Source: Luteitalea sp.
GTDB taxonomy: Bacteria > Acidobacteriota > Vicinamibacteria > Vicinamibacterales > CAVVIG01
DNA length: 59,350 nt
Direction of reading: 5' to 3'
Assembly: GCA_009380045.1 (NCBI GenBank)
Contig: WHSN01000006.1
Span: 1-59,350, forward strand
Shown one piece after another: positions 15,399 through 25,511 of this stretch. The notes beneath the pieces were generated by a model. It saw only the letters and a list, made by a program, of their open reading frames with translations. It had not been told where the DNA came from and made no database searches. The stretch's first letter is position 1. Each line of letters begins with the position of its first letter. Both the position numbers and the translations under genes were made by a program.

Positions 15399-18300
15399 CT
15401 AGAAATCGAATTGCACGCTGAACTTCGCCAGGCGGCCATCCATGATCTGGGTTGGCGACCTCCAACGCAGGCCTCCGTCGGCCAGATTGTAGGTGCTGAA
15501 GAGATTGATCACGGCGCTCGAGTTCATGGCGTTGTACAGGTCGGCGTTCAGCTGAATCCGGCGCCCGCCGGGCAGACGGAAGATCTTGCTGCCCCGCACG
15601 TCAAATTGCGTGATTCGTTCCCCGAACTGTGAGTACGGATCCGCGACCTCGATCGTGACACTACGCGTTCCGCCCGAGAGCGGCCGGCCGAGCGACGGCG
15701 CGATCTGTGCGGTCGTGTAGCTGATGTTCGTGGTGTAGTGCGGTCCGGGGTTGTTCTGGTAGACCACCGCCAGTTGAATCTCCTGCCACGGGATGAGATA
15801 CGACGCGTTGGTCTTGAAGCGGCTCTGATAGGGGTTGTTCACTTTGCAGTGGAACAGCTCCTGCGGTGAGTCAACCACGTAGCAGGACTCTGAGCCGGAT
15901 GACACCGCTCCGCCGGCCGTCGTGCCGAGTTGGACGGAGTTGCCGACGTTCCAGCCGCCGCTGGCCGAGAAGCGGCCGCGCCGAGCCTGAAACAGGACAT
16001 CCACGCCGTTGTAGACGTTCTTCTGATCTCCATACTGGTCCGCAAGGGTGACCAACTGGTCGACCTGGCCGAACTTGTTCGGGTTGATGTCGTAGAGTCC
16101 GGTGATCTGCTGGCCCCTGATGTTGGCGGGAAGCCGCGGATCGTCGGGCACCGTGACGCTGTACGGGCTGTAGTCAGCGGGGGTCACCGCGAGGTTGTCA
16201 ACGGCGATGAAGTTGCCGTACCACGTCCGATAGTAGCCGGCAGTGACCGACATGCCCTGCATGAGCTCGCGATCGACGGACATCGACGCTTGCCAGCTGT
16301 AGCCGCGTTTTCCCCACCCGTTGATCCAGTCTGGATCGGGGTTCACCGTCGAGCGATCCTGACCGAACGAGGCGTTGGCGAGTGCGCCGCACTCCCCGTT
16401 GGCCGCCGCGCTCCGCAGATTGCAGTCCGGGAGGAAGTTGGTGTTGGCGTCGGCCCATGAGCGGGTCGTGCTGCTGACGGTGGCGTTGACCGGGGCGAAC
16501 GCGGTGGCGGCCCCGGTCGTGGCCCCGGCGACGTAGCGGTTGAGGCCGGCTTTGATCGCGGTTCTGCCGTCCCCTGTCGGATTCCAGACCGCGCCCATCC
16601 GTGGATTCAGGTCCTTCCAGTTCGGCACGTTTTCCAACGCGTCGTAGCAACGGGCGGCCACCAGCAGGCCACCGGGCTCGCACGTTTCCGGCACCGATTC
16701 GCGGACCCAATCGAGCCGCAGGCCAAGGCTGACGGTGAGCCGCTCGGTCGCCCGCCACTGATCCTGCACGAAGATCCCGAGGTCGGGTTTCAGCTGGGCG
16801 ATGGTCAACTGAGGTGAGGCATACTGCGTGAGCCCCGTCGGGACGCCGCGGAGAAAGCTGTAAGCGACCGGCAGGTTGGCCACCTGCGACGGCGAGCGGT
16901 CAGAGAACACGCGGTGCCCGCCCCCGAGGCCGTACATCCACGACGTGCCCAACTTGAAATTGTGGGCGCCGCTCAGCAGCGACGCCGAGAACCGGCCGTT
17001 GGACTGGTGCGACAGGCTCAGGGTCCTGTTCCCGCCACCGTTGTAGGTGTAGCCGAACCCGGTGTCGTTGATCGACACGTTGCTGTCGATCTGCTCGCCG
17101 CACTGCGAATAGGTGCTCAAGTCGAGCTTGGTGCCCCAGTCGCCGAAGTTGAAGCGGCTGACGGTCACCCCTCCTTCGAAGAGCAGACGGTTCGACTGCG
17201 GGCGGACCCAGGTGCCCTGGTAGACGGAGTGCTGCTGGCAGTACGGCCCGTTGCCTTCGACCTTGGTGGTGCCCAGGTTGAGCGCGCCGCTCAGCGAGTC
17301 CTGGAAATTCTTCTGCCTGTCATAGGAGAACGTGAACTTGTCCTTCGACGTGGCTTGCGCCGTCAGCCTGAAGCCACCGCCCTTGTCGATCTCCCGCTGG
17401 TCCACCGGTTGGCTCAGGTCTGGCGCATACTGCCACACGGCGGCGGGCGCCCCGATGACGCGGGCATCGATGTTCGCGTCGCGATAGAGATCCGCCGGCC
17501 GGCCGTCGACACCCCAGGCCCTCGTGTGACCGAAAAACCAGACGCGGTCCCGTACGATGGGACCGCCCAGCGTGAAGTTGGCATCGTAGATCTTCCGCAG
17601 CGTGTTGACCTGGCTGAGACCCGCGCTCTGCAACTCGTCGCTCAGGTTGTCGGACTGCAACTGGTGGCCGGTCCATGCCCCGAAGATCGCGCCGCTGAAG
17701 ACGTTCCCGCCGTCCTTGTAGATGGAGTTGCTCTGCGCGCCTCCCACTCCGTACTCCGCCGAGCCCATCGTCCCGGCGTCGATGACGATCTCGCTGGCCG
17801 CCAACGGGTTGACGTAGTAGCCACGGCCGGTCCCTTCGAGGCCGGTCGTGCCGTAGTCCCCTCCCGGCGTCAGGGCGTTGTAGATCATCCCCTCCTGCCG
17901 CAGGCGCGCGTCGGAGGTCTTCGATCCATGGATCGAGATGCGGACGGATCGTTCGCCCATGCTGCCGCCCACGTCCTGCGCGTTCGGCGGCTGGACCACC
18001 GACGGCATCAACGAGGCGATTCCGAGAGCGCTCTGGGAGGTTGGCACCGCCGTCAGCAGCTCGCGCGTGATCGTTTTCTGCTGCGTCAGGGTCGACGTGT
18101 CGATGAGCGGCGTTTCCCCGGACACCGTGATGGTTTCCTGGAGACTTCCCACCATGAGCACGACGTTGATGGTGGCCGTGAAGCTCGGGCTGAGCTCGAT
18201 GCCATCGCGGACGAGGACCGAAAAGCCTTGAAGGGTGTAGGTCACCCGATAGGTGCCCGGCCGCAACTCTGCGATCCGGTAGGCGCCATCAGTGTCCGTG

Positions 18301-18491
18301 ATGGTCGATCGGACTTTCTCGATCAAGACCGGGCTGGATATCTCGATCGTCACACCTGGGAGTACGCCGCCCGACTCGTCCCGCACCACGCCGGTGATGC
18401 TGGCGGCGCTCGTGCCCTGGGCCATTGACATCAATGGCGTGAAAAATACGGCTAGCGACAAGACGGCGCCGATTCTCGCAAGTAGCTTCAT
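15399..18491 (-). CDS. TonB-dependent outer-membrane receptor with carboxypeptidase-regulatory domain
   Basis: A 1030-residue protein starting at the ATG at 18491, preceded by GGGGAGG. After the signal (VLSLAVFFTPLMSMAQ) comes a carboxypeptidase-regulatory-like domain (ASITGVVRDESGGVLPGVTIE, GAYRIAELRPGTYRVTYTLQGF). The plug follows (ITVSGETPLIDTSTLTQQKTITRELLTAVPTS), then a 22-strand barrel ending in Phe (LAKFSVQFDF). This architecture is typical of the large acidobacterial TonB receptors that import oligosaccharides or other organic ligands. It is the centre of a six-gene operon flanked symmetrically by cupins and propellers. The ligand is unknown. Confidence 0.92.
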   Translation of the reverse strand: MKLLARIGAVLSLAVFFTPLMSMAQGTSAASITGVVRDESGGVLPGVTIEISSPVLIEKVRSTITDTDGAYRIAELRPGTYRVTYTLQGFSVLVRDGIELSPSFTATINVVLMVGSLQETITVSGETPLIDTSTLTQQKTITRELLTAVPTSQSALGIASLMPSVVQPPNAQDVGGSMGERSVRISIHGSKTSDARLRQEGMIYNALTPGGDYGTTGLEGTGRGYYVNPLAASEIVIDAGTMGSAEYGVGGAQSNSIYKDGGNVFSGAIFGAWTGHQLQSDNLSDELQSAGLSQVNTLRKIYDANFTLGGPIVRDRVWFFGHTRAWGVDGRPADLYRDANIDARVIGAPAAVWQYAPDLSQPVDQREIDKGGGFRLTAQATSKDKFTFSYDRQKNFQDSLSGALNLGTTKVEGNGPYCQQHSVYQGTWVRPQSNRLLFEGGVTVSRFNFGDWGTKLDLSTYSQCGEQIDSNVSINDTGFGYTYNGGGNRTLSLSHQSNGRFSASLLSGAHNFKLGTSWMYGLGGGHRVFSDRSPSQVANLPVAYSFLRGVPTGLTQYASPQLTIAQLKPDLGIFVQDQWRATERLTVSLGLRLDWVRESVPETCEPGGLLVAARCYDALENVPNWKDLNPRMGAVWNPTGDGRTAIKAGLNRYVAGATTGAATAFAPVNATVSSTTRSWADANTNFLPDCNLRSAAANGECGALANASFGQDRSTVNPDPDWINGWGKRGYSWQASMSVDRELMQGMSVTAGYYRTWYGNFIAVDNLAVTPADYSPYSVTVPDDPRLPANIRGQQITGLYDINPNKFGQVDQLVTLADQYGDQKNVYNGVDVLFQARRGRFSASGGWNVGNSVQLGTTAGGAVSSGSESCYVVDSPQELFHCKVNNPYQSRFKTNASYLIPWQEIQLAVVYQNNPGPHYTTNISYTTAQIAPSLGRPLSGGTRSVTIEVADPYSQFGERITQFDVRGSKIFRLPGGRRIQLNADLYNAMNSSAVINLFSTYNLADGGLRWRSPTQIMDGRLAKFSVQFDF

Positions 18492-18574
18492 ATGGGCCTC
18501 CCCGTGGAGCTCAGCCAGCAGGAATTGGATCCGCCGGCACGTGTTTCCTGACACGAACTAAAAAACTTCAGGGC

Positions 18575-19720
18575 TCATTTCTTGACGAACTTCTGCAGGC
18601 ACCCCCCTGACGCGCTGGTATCGCAACCGCCAGTCAGCCCGCCGAAGATGTTGCCAAGTTCGTCCGCTCCCAGCCCCTCCGGCCGCGTCCCGTCGATGAA
18701 GTGCGTCAACGATCCGTCTTTGGCGCTGCCGATACGGATACCGTTCTTCCATCCGGGATTGCGAATCGCGTTGCCGCCGCCTTCCGGCGCGTCAGCCGCG
18801 CCGCCGATGCGCCGGTTCGACTCCGAGTCGGCGACCAGCAACGTGTCGTCCTTCAGGATCCAGAGGTTGCTCGGTCGCCCGAAATGCGCCCACTCGTCGA
18901 CGACGTTCATGTCCTTGTCGAAAATCTGGATCCGGTTGTTCGAGCGGTCGGCCACCAACAATCGACCCTGGGAGTCGAACGCGAGCCCGTGCGGGCCCAT
19001 GAACTCGCCCGGGCCCCTGCCGTGACGGCCGAATTCCTTGAGGAACTTGCCGTCGCGCGAGTACCACACCAGCCGGTCGCCGTCCTGCTGGATGGTGGTC
19101 GGGCGGGGCCAATGGCCGTCGGCGATGAGAATGTTGCCGTCCGGTGTCTCCCGACAGGCGCTCGGCTGAATGAACGTGTCGGTGCCGGCCTTGCCGACGC
19201 CGGCCTGGCCGAGCGTCAGCAGCAGCTTTCCGTCCGGGTTGTATTTGAAGACCTGGTTGCCCCTGACACCGACATCGGGCCCATCGCCGAAGGGCCCGCT
19301 GTCGACTGCCCAGAAGTTGCCGTCGCGGTCGCGACAGAGACCGTGCGCCTGGGAGAAGGTCACGCCTTCGAAGCGCTTGGTGATCTTGCCATTGGTATCG
19401 ATGCGCAGCACGCCCGGATCCGATCGGTGCTGGAGCCAGAGCCCACCCGTGCCGTCAGGGACGATCCCGATGGCGGCGCCCGGCTTGATGCCCTCCAGGT
19501 TCGGCCAGTTCGGGAGCATCCGATACGGATTGGCCATGGTGTTGGTCTTCACCAGCTCAATCGGCGGCGCCGGCGCCTCGCGAGCCGGCGCGGCCTGGCC
19601 GCCGCCGGCCGCCGCCACCTCGCTCGACTCGGGTCCGGTCGTCCCGCCACACGCGCCCGCCACGGCAAGGCCGACGCACCACACCACGAGCGAGACCACA
19701 TGCCGGCCACGTCCTACCAT
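18575..19720 (-). CDS. NHL-repeat beta-propeller lipoprotein
   Basis: A 381-residue protein. The ATG at 19720 is chosen because GAGGAG precedes it and a hydrophobic signal ending in VAGACGG follows, giving a probable lipidated Cys, although the residue at -3 is atypical. The blades include IGIVPDGTGGLWLQHRSD, HGLCRDRDGNFWAVDSG, HGLAFDSQGRLLVADRSNNR, IQIFDKDMNVVDEW and LWILKDDTLLVADSESNRR. The C-terminus carries a Cys pair (GGCDTSASGGC). Likely an envelope sensor, scaffold or lyase. It lies between a single cupin and the TonB receptor and mirrors the NHL gene at 12974. Confidence 0.85.
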   Translation of the reverse strand: MVGRGRHVVSLVVWCVGLAVAGACGGTTGPESSEVAAAGGGQAAPAREAPAPPIELVKTNTMANPYRMLPNWPNLEGIKPGAAIGIVPDGTGGLWLQHRSDPGVLRIDTNGKITKRFEGVTFSQAHGLCRDRDGNFWAVDSGPFGDGPDVGVRGNQVFKYNPDGKLLLTLGQAGVGKAGTDTFIQPSACRETPDGNILIADGHWPRPTTIQQDGDRLVWYSRDGKFLKEFGRHGRGPGEFMGPHGLAFDSQGRLLVADRSNNRIQIFDKDMNVVDEWAHFGRPSNLWILKDDTLLVADSESNRRIGGAADAPEGGGNAIRNPGWKNGIRIGSAKDGSLTHFIDGTRPEGLGADELGNIFGGLTGGCDTSASGGCLQKFVKK

Positions 19721-19833
19721 GTTCGTTCTCCTCACGTTTGATGATCGGTTCGGCGGAACGGCGCCACCCTCGGCGCTCGTCATCGCAACCATTAGGTCCT
19801 GCGCGCTAGTTTTGTCCGGGCTCATCGCCAACG

Positions 19834-20409
19834 CTATTTCTTCACGGCCGGGTGAACGTACCCGGCCGGCAGGATGTGACCCGCGTCGGGCCGAACGCTG
19901 ACGTAGGTGACGTGGTCCGGCACCTCGGCCCACCCGTGAAGAACGCCCGGTGGAATGATGACCATGTCGCCGGCAGATACCTTTCGGGTCTGGCCGCCCT
20001 GAAAGGTGCCGTTGACGCTGGGCCCAACCGCCACCTTCACGACCTCGGCGTCCGCGGCGAGCGGCTTCGGATTCAGGATCGTTCCACCGGTGACCAGAGT
20101 CCCTCCGCCCGACGTGATGTAGTAAACCTCCGTCACCTCGGTATGTGCGATGCCGTTCACCGTCCCGGTGGCGCTGGGCTTGACGGCATTCCTGTGGAGG
20201 ACGCCGATCGCGACGTTGTACTTGCCCATGTCCACGACTTTGATCTGGCGATCGCCTCCACCCTGCGGGTGTTTCAAGACCGCCTCAATATCCGCCTTGG
20301 TCACGTCGGTGGCCGCCGTCGGAGGCGTCCCGGACTGAGCAGACGTGGAACTCGACGACAGGGCGATCAACATCGCCGCGAGCACTGAACCGACGGCACG
20401 TCTCTTCAT
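19834..20409 (-). CDS. Exported single-domain cupin
   Basis: A 191-residue protein starting at the ATG at 20409 (AAGGAGAG ahead) with a signal peptide (VLAAMLIALSSSSTSAQ). The cupin motifs are HTEVTEVYYITSGGGTLVTGG (motif 1 with His and Glu) and AGDMVIIPPGVLHGW (motif 2 with the closing His). The preceding IKVVDMGKYNVAIGVLHR strand resembles that in the double cupin of the same operon. Cupins bind a metal and act as dioxygenases, isomerases or lyases. The tight co-localisation with DUF6282, NHL and TonB genes suggests processing of an imported small molecule in the periplasm. Confidence 0.85.
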   Translation of the reverse strand: MKRRAVGSVLAAMLIALSSSSTSAQSGTPPTAATDVTKADIEAVLKHPQGGGDRQIKVVDMGKYNVAIGVLHRNAVKPSATGTVNGIAHTEVTEVYYITSGGGTLVTGGTILNPKPLAADAEVVKVAVGPSVNGTFQGGQTRKVSAGDMVIIPPGVLHGWAEVPDHVTYVSVRPDAGHILPAGYVHPAVKK

Positions 20410-20549
20410 GGGCTCTCCTTGTTTGCAGCCGCCGCTTGTCGGCTCGTTCACTGTATCGGGCCCTCCCGCGAGGACACCTTTGTTTCGACGCGAAGGTCCC
20501 CACGACAGGCGGCGACAGGCGGCGATCTCTCGTTCTGCTCAGACTCTGA

Positions 20550-21656
20550 CTACCGGCTCAGCGCCGGCGGGGGCGCAATTCCGAGGATCTTCGCCGGGTT
20601 GACCCTGAACAGCAGATCCAGTTCCTTATCCGTGAATCCCTGCGCGCGCAGCGCCTTCGCCGCCATGGCCAGCGCATCGGGTTGATAGATGGAGTTCAGC
20701 TGCCCCGTGTCGCTCGACACGAAGGCGTGCTCGACACCCGCCGCACGGATGCCGTCGACATAGTTCTTGAGCGTCTCCGCCGAGGCGTTCTCGCGACCGA
20801 ACTGGGAGGTGAACTCGGCGTAGATTTCAGGCCCCATACCCACGACTTCCTTGATCTGGGCGTGGCTCATGCCGACGGCCGAAAGGAGCGGATGCGTGAT
20901 GATGATGTGCTTGACGCCCACCTTCACCGCTTCCTCAACCATCAGCTTGACCTCTTCAGGTCCGTTGTGGCCGGTTGCCAGGATCAAGTCGCCGTTGCTG
21001 TCGCGCGTCTTGGCCTTCGCGATGACCGACATGGCCTCCTTCACTTCTGGCAGGAGCTCCGGGTTGGCGCACGGCTTTGGATAGTTCGCCCAGAACGGTC
21101 CGCCGCCCGGGCACCGGGCCACGGAGACAAACGCCGGCTGCTTCCACCCCTTCACCTCGTGCGAGCTGTGCTCCGAATCCCAGCTCGGCATCCACACGAT
21201 CCGGCCCCAGCCGCCCTTGATCTCGGTCATGTGCGTGATCGCCCACGGGTTCACTTTCGGCCCGATGGTGAGGTTCGAGCCCATGCCGCCGAAAACCTCC
21301 ATCTCCGGGTACAGCTTGCGAATGTAGTAGGCGAGTCCGGCCGTCTGATCGAGATGCTGCTTGATGACGAAGCCTCGCATGCCAGCCATCTTGGCCCGCT
21401 TGACGAGATCGATCGCGTCGATCGATCGCGCCGCCTGGCCGTAGCTCGGGCCCCGGCTGTCGGGATCCTGGTGCGCGTGCATGTCGATGGAACCTTGAAT
21501 GATCGGATCCGTCACCAGCGGATCAGAGAGTGATCGCGTGACTGCCTGCCCGCGTCCTTGCGCGCTGGCACGCGGGATCATCGCGACGCTCAAGGCGACT
21601 GCCGCGAGCGCCAGGCTGACGCTCACTGCCTGCCGCGTTCGTCTCGTCACATCCAT
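20550..21656 (-). CDS. Exported DUF6282-type metal-dependent hydrolase-like protein
   Basis: A 368-residue protein with a signal peptide (VSLALAAVALSVAMIPRASA). It has a TIM-barrel metal-hydrolase layout: His60-x-His62 in GSIDMHAHQDP, FVIKQHLDQTAGL, ATGHNGPEEV, IIITHPLL and VSSDTGQ. These match the metal ligands of amidohydrolase-like enzymes, and the overall sequence fits the DUF6282 group. It is the first gene of the minus-strand operon that includes cupins, NHL propellers and a TonB receptor. It may hydrolyse the imported compound, but the reaction is unknown. Confidence 0.82.
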   Translation of the reverse strand: MDVTRRTRQAVSVSLALAAVALSVAMIPRASAQGRGQAVTRSLSDPLVTDPIIQGSIDMHAHQDPDSRGPSYGQAARSIDAIDLVKRAKMAGMRGFVIKQHLDQTAGLAYYIRKLYPEMEVFGGMGSNLTIGPKVNPWAITHMTEIKGGWGRIVWMPSWDSEHSSHEVKGWKQPAFVSVARCPGGGPFWANYPKPCANPELLPEVKEAMSVIAKAKTRDSNGDLILATGHNGPEEVKLMVEEAVKVGVKHIIITHPLLSAVGMSHAQIKEVVGMGPEIYAEFTSQFGRENASAETLKNYVDGIRAAGVEHAFVSSDTGQLNSIYQPDALAMAAKALRAQGFTDKELDLLFRVNPAKILGIAPPPALSR

Positions 21657-21989
21657 GGTTCTTCACCTCTTCTGACGGCCACAGTGCATCGCTCGCGATG
21701 GTCCGCGCGAACCTGGACCTGTTGTAACTTCGAGTCGTTCCAAACTCAGCGGATTATCAGTGCCGCTCGTCGGGGGGATCAAAGCCGCATTTGTTACCAA
21801 TTGTCATGGGCGCCTTCGCGAACCCCTCCCGTCCAAAAATCCGCACGTCGCTGCACTGCAGAGACGGACCTGCAGGCTCGATCGGCGCCTCATCAACGCC
21901 GGCGGATTTGATGCGGCTCGGCCGTCGCGGCTGTTCGACCGATCGAGGTGCGCGACTGGCCTGCCGCATACCGGCTAGACTGGGGCTAC
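21657..21989. other. Divergent intergenic region
   Basis: It separates the DUF6282 operon (minus) from the FG-GAP/UnbV operon (plus). No gene or clear promoter pair can be supported. The start of the downstream gene is uncertain within 21948-22020, so the region's right edge may move. Confidence 0.4.
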
Positions 21990-24900
21990 GTGTCCGATCC
22001 CGTCTTCTTTGGTCGTGACGTGAAATCCAGCAGCACACACTTGATCCTGGGCCTGGCAGCCGGACTGACGCTGTTGGCGTTGACGGCTGGCGTCTATCTC
22101 GTCAGTCAGCGGAGCGACCGGCTTCCAGCTCCAGGCTCGGAGGTGTCCGAAGGCGCGACGCGCAGCTTCTACCTCGGTCTGGCGTCGCTTCAGGTCGGCC
22201 TGCTCGACCGGGCGAGGCAGGAGTTCACGCGCACCACGGAACTGGTCGCCGCCGAGCCAGCGTCGTGGGCGAATCTGGGCCTGGTGCATCTCCGGCTTGG
22301 CGACTTCGACGCCGCGCAGCCACCGATCGAGCGGGCGGCGGCACTCGCACCCGAGAGCAGCGAGATTGCCTTCCTGCTGGGACGAATGGCCACCATGCAG
22401 GGCCGGCTCGAGGAGGGCATCGCCCATCTTCGGCGAGCGGTCGACCTGAATCCCCGCAACCTGCAAGCCCGCTTCACACTCGTTCAGGAGATCGAGCGCT
22501 CGAGTGGTCAGAATGCCGATGCCGAAGCGCAGCAGGAGCTCGAGGAGCTCCTCGGCCTGGAACCTGACAACCTGGCAGTGCTTGTGGAACGCACCCGCCT
22601 GGCTGCCAAACGCGGCGAGATCGCGGCGCTTGGCGATTCGCTCGCGCGGCTCGGCGGGCTGCGGGCCGCCTGGCCCGCCACGACCATCGAGCACTACGAT
22701 TCGCTGCAGCGCGCGGTTACGGCGCAGGATTTCCCGGGAGCGGCGCGGGCAAGCACGTTTCTCAGGAACGTCCTGCTGCCGACACCAGCCTTTCAGGAGG
22801 GCCGTGTCCGTGTGAGCCCCGGGGATGAGCTCATCGCCGAGCCGTTCGAGCGTTTCCTGAAACTGCCGTCACCGAGCTCGATGCCGTCACCTGCCGATGA
22901 ATCGCTCACGTTCAGCCGGGAGACGGTTGGTGCGGCCCGCACCACCCCATGGACGGCGGTGTTGGCAGTGTCACTGGACGGCAGCAGTGCCCCTGCAATC
23001 TTCGCCACTGCTGGCGCCGAGCTGCGACGAATCGACGGGCCCGAGATCATCCTGCCGTCCCCATCCGACAACCCGCCCGTCGAACCGGCATCGCCAGGTG
23101 GGCTGCTGGCGCTCGATTGGAATCACGACTTCAGGATGGATCTGGTGAGCGCGGGCCGCGGAGGCGTTCGGCTGCTGGTGCAAGGGGAAGACGGAACGTT
23201 CGCCGACGCCACGGCGAACGCGGCAGGGGCGAGCACCGCCGGCTTGACCGACTGTTTCGGCGCCTGGACCGCCGATGTCGAGATGGACGGCGATCTCGAC
23301 ATCATCGTCGGCATCGAGGACACCGCGCCACTGGTGCTGAGGAACAACGGGGACGGCACCTGGCGCACCCTGCAGCCATTTGCCGGCGTGTCGGGCCTTC
23401 GGAGCTTCTCGTGGGGCGACCTGGATGGAGACGGCGATCCCGATGCCGCGCTGCTCGACGCGCGGGGCGAGATGCACCTGTTCATGAATCGGCAAGCCGG
23501 CGACTTCCGCCGCGTCGACACCGCGCCGGCCCGGCCCGAGGTGATCGCGCTGACGGTGGGCGACGCCAACGCCGATGGCGTGCTCGACATCGTGACGCTT
23601 GATGCGCGCGGAGCGATCCGGCGGGTCTTTGTGAATTCCGACGTCTGGGAGGAGCAGCCGCTGGCAACGTGGCCCGATTGGTCGGGCCAGCCGCTGCCGG
23701 GAACGTCTCGACTGTTTCTCGCGGATCTGGACAACAACGGAGCGCTCGATCTCGCGGCATCCGGTGCCGGGCGCTCCCGCATCTGGCTCGCCGATGAACG
23801 AAACGAGCTCCGGCTGCTGCCGGCCACCCTCGACGCCGAGATTTTCAGCGTCATCGATCTCGACAACGACGGTCACCTCGACCTGGTCGGACTGTCGGAC
23901 GGCCGTGCCGTGCGTATCGCCGGGCGCGGCACGAGCGGCTACCACTGGCAGGTGATCCGGCCGCGTGCCCAATCGGTGGCCGGCGATCAGCGGATCAACT
24001 CATTCGGCGTCGGCGGCGACATCGAGATTCGATCCGGCCTGCTGACGCAGAAGCAGACCATTGCCGGTACCGCGGTGCACTTCGGCCTGGGCGCCCGCAC
24101 GAGCATCGACGTCGCACGAATCGTCTGGCCCAACGGCGTCGCGCAGGCCGAATTCGACCGCGAGGCCGATCAGGTCATCGTCGCCGACCAGCGTCTGAAG
24201 GGTTCGTGCCCCTGGGTCTTCACCTATGACGGCACCGGGATGCGCTTCGTGACCGACTTCCTCTGGCGCTCGCCGCTCGGACTGCGCATCAACGCGCAGG
24301 ACACGGCGGATGTCACGCAGACCGAGGACTGGGTGAGGATTCGCGGGGATCAACTCGTCCCGAAGAACGACGCCTACGACGTGCGGATCACCGCGGAACT
24401 GTGGGAGACCCATTTCTTCGACCATGTGTCCTTGATGGCCGTCGACCATCCAGATGACGTGGAGGTGTTCGTCGATGAACGGTTCTCGAGCCAGCCTCCG
24501 GCGCTTGCCACCCGGGCAGTCACCCGGCCGCGCGCGATCGCGCGCGCCTGGGACGAAGCCGGCCGCGACGTCACCGATCTGCTGGCGCACCAGGATGGTC
24601 GCTATCTGGCCACCTTCACGCGCGGGCCGTACCAGGGCATCGCCCAGGATCACTTCGTCGAGTTCGAGGTCGGCGCGGAAGTCCCGCGCGACCGGCCGCT
24701 GTGGCTGGTCGCCAACGGGTGGATCTACCCGACCGACAGCAGCATCAACGTGGCGATCGGACAGGGGCAGCACGCGAGGCCGCGCGGGCTGGCGCTCGAA
24801 GAGCGGGACGAGGCGGGCCGTTGGATGGTCGTCAATCCCGACCTGGGGTTTCCCGCTGGAAAGAACAAGACCATTCTGATCGATCTGAACAACACCGCCG

Positions 24901-25511
24901 GCGCTGGCGCGGCGCGCACCCGGCGTCTGCGCCTGCGGACGAACCTCGAGGTCTACTGGGACTGGCTCGCTGTCGCCAATGCCGTCGAGAACCCGTCGCT
25001 GGTGACGACACGACTGCAGCCGACGCGCGCCGAGCTTCGTTACCGGGGGTTCTCGCAGACGAGCTACGAGAGGCGCGATCTCCCGGAAGTGCCGCTCTAC
25101 CAGACGATTGCGAACGTCGGCCAGCGCTGGCGCGATTTGATCGGGTATTACACGCGCTTCGGCGACGTCGTCGAGCTGCTCGATCGCGTGGACGACCGCT
25201 ACGTGATCATGAACGCAGGCGACGAGCTGCAGCTGTCGTTCGCGGTGCCGCAGCCGCCGGCCGCCGGCTGGCGCCGCGATTTCGTGCTGATCGGCGATGG
25301 CTGGGAGAAAGACGGCGACTACAACACCGGCTTTTCCAAGACGGTGCAGCCGCTGCCGTCGCACGACCAACCCGCGTATGGACGGGCGGTTACGACGCTC
25401 GAGCTCGATCGCGATCCCGTGTATCAGCGGCACGCCGCCGACTGGCGGACGTATCACACCCGGTTTGTGACGCCGCGTGATTTTCTCCGGGGCGTCAGGG
25501 TAGCGCCATGA
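21990..25511 (+). CDS. Large TPR and FG-GAP/VCBS protein with ASPIC/UnbV-like domain
   Basis: About 1173 residues from the GTG at 21990; 21948 (ATG) and 22020 (GTG) are alternatives. A single N-terminal membrane segment (LILGLAAGLTLLALTAGVYLV) is followed by TPR repeats (SWANLGLVHLRLGDFDAA, SSEIAFLLGRMATMQGRLEEG). The FG-GAP/VCBS propeller has calcium-loop repeats: LDWNHDFRMDLVS, ADVEMDGDLDIIVG, GDLDGDGDPDAALL, GDANADGVLDIVT, ADLDNNGALDLAA and IDLDNDGHLDLVG. An ASPIC/UnbV-like stretch follows (ARIVWPNGVAQAEF), then a long C-terminal beta-rich region. Its stop overlaps the next start (ATGA). Probably an envelope-anchored scaffold; ligand unknown. Confidence 0.8.
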   Translation: MSDPVFFGRDVKSSSTHLILGLAAGLTLLALTAGVYLVSQRSDRLPAPGSEVSEGATRSFYLGLASLQVGLLDRARQEFTRTTELVAAEPASWANLGLVHLRLGDFDAAQPPIERAAALAPESSEIAFLLGRMATMQGRLEEGIAHLRRAVDLNPRNLQARFTLVQEIERSSGQNADAEAQQELEELLGLEPDNLAVLVERTRLAAKRGEIAALGDSLARLGGLRAAWPATTIEHYDSLQRAVTAQDFPGAARASTFLRNVLLPTPAFQEGRVRVSPGDELIAEPFERFLKLPSPSSMPSPADESLTFSRETVGAARTTPWTAVLAVSLDGSSAPAIFATAGAELRRIDGPEIILPSPSDNPPVEPASPGGLLALDWNHDFRMDLVSAGRGGVRLLVQGEDGTFADATANAAGASTAGLTDCFGAWTADVEMDGDLDIIVGIEDTAPLVLRNNGDGTWRTLQPFAGVSGLRSFSWGDLDGDGDPDAALLDARGEMHLFMNRQAGDFRRVDTAPARPEVIALTVGDANADGVLDIVTLDARGAIRRVFVNSDVWEEQPLATWPDWSGQPLPGTSRLFLADLDNNGALDLAASGAGRSRIWLADERNELRLLPATLDAEIFSVIDLDNDGHLDLVGLSDGRAVRIAGRGTSGYHWQVIRPRAQSVAGDQRINSFGVGGDIEIRSGLLTQKQTIAGTAVHFGLGARTSIDVARIVWPNGVAQAEFDREADQVIVADQRLKGSCPWVFTYDGTGMRFVTDFLWRSPLGLRINAQDTADVTQTEDWVRIRGDQLVPKNDAYDVRITAELWETHFFDHVSLMAVDHPDDVEVFVDERFSSQPPALATRAVTRPRAIARAWDEAGRDVTDLLAHQDGRYLATFTRGPYQGIAQDHFVEFEVGAEVPRDRPLWLVANGWIYPTDSSINVAIGQGQHARPRGLALEERDEAGRWMVVNPDLGFPAGKNKTILIDLNNTAGAGAARTRRLRLRTNLEVYWDWLAVANAVENPSLVTTRLQPTRAELRYRGFSQTSYERRDLPEVPLYQTIANVGQRWRDLIGYYTRFGDVVELLDRVDDRYVIMNAGDELQLSFAVPQPPAAGWRRDFVLIGDGWEKDGDYNTGFSKTVQPLPSHDQPAYGRAVTTLELDRDPVYQRHAADWRTYHTRFVTPRDFLRGVRVAP

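Noticed and set aside
16914..18428. 504-residue open frame on the plus strand opposite the TonB receptor
   Set aside because: Arg/Val/Pro/His-rich composition typical of antisense frames in high-GC DNA; no start signal; the opposite strand encodes a full receptor with clear motifs.
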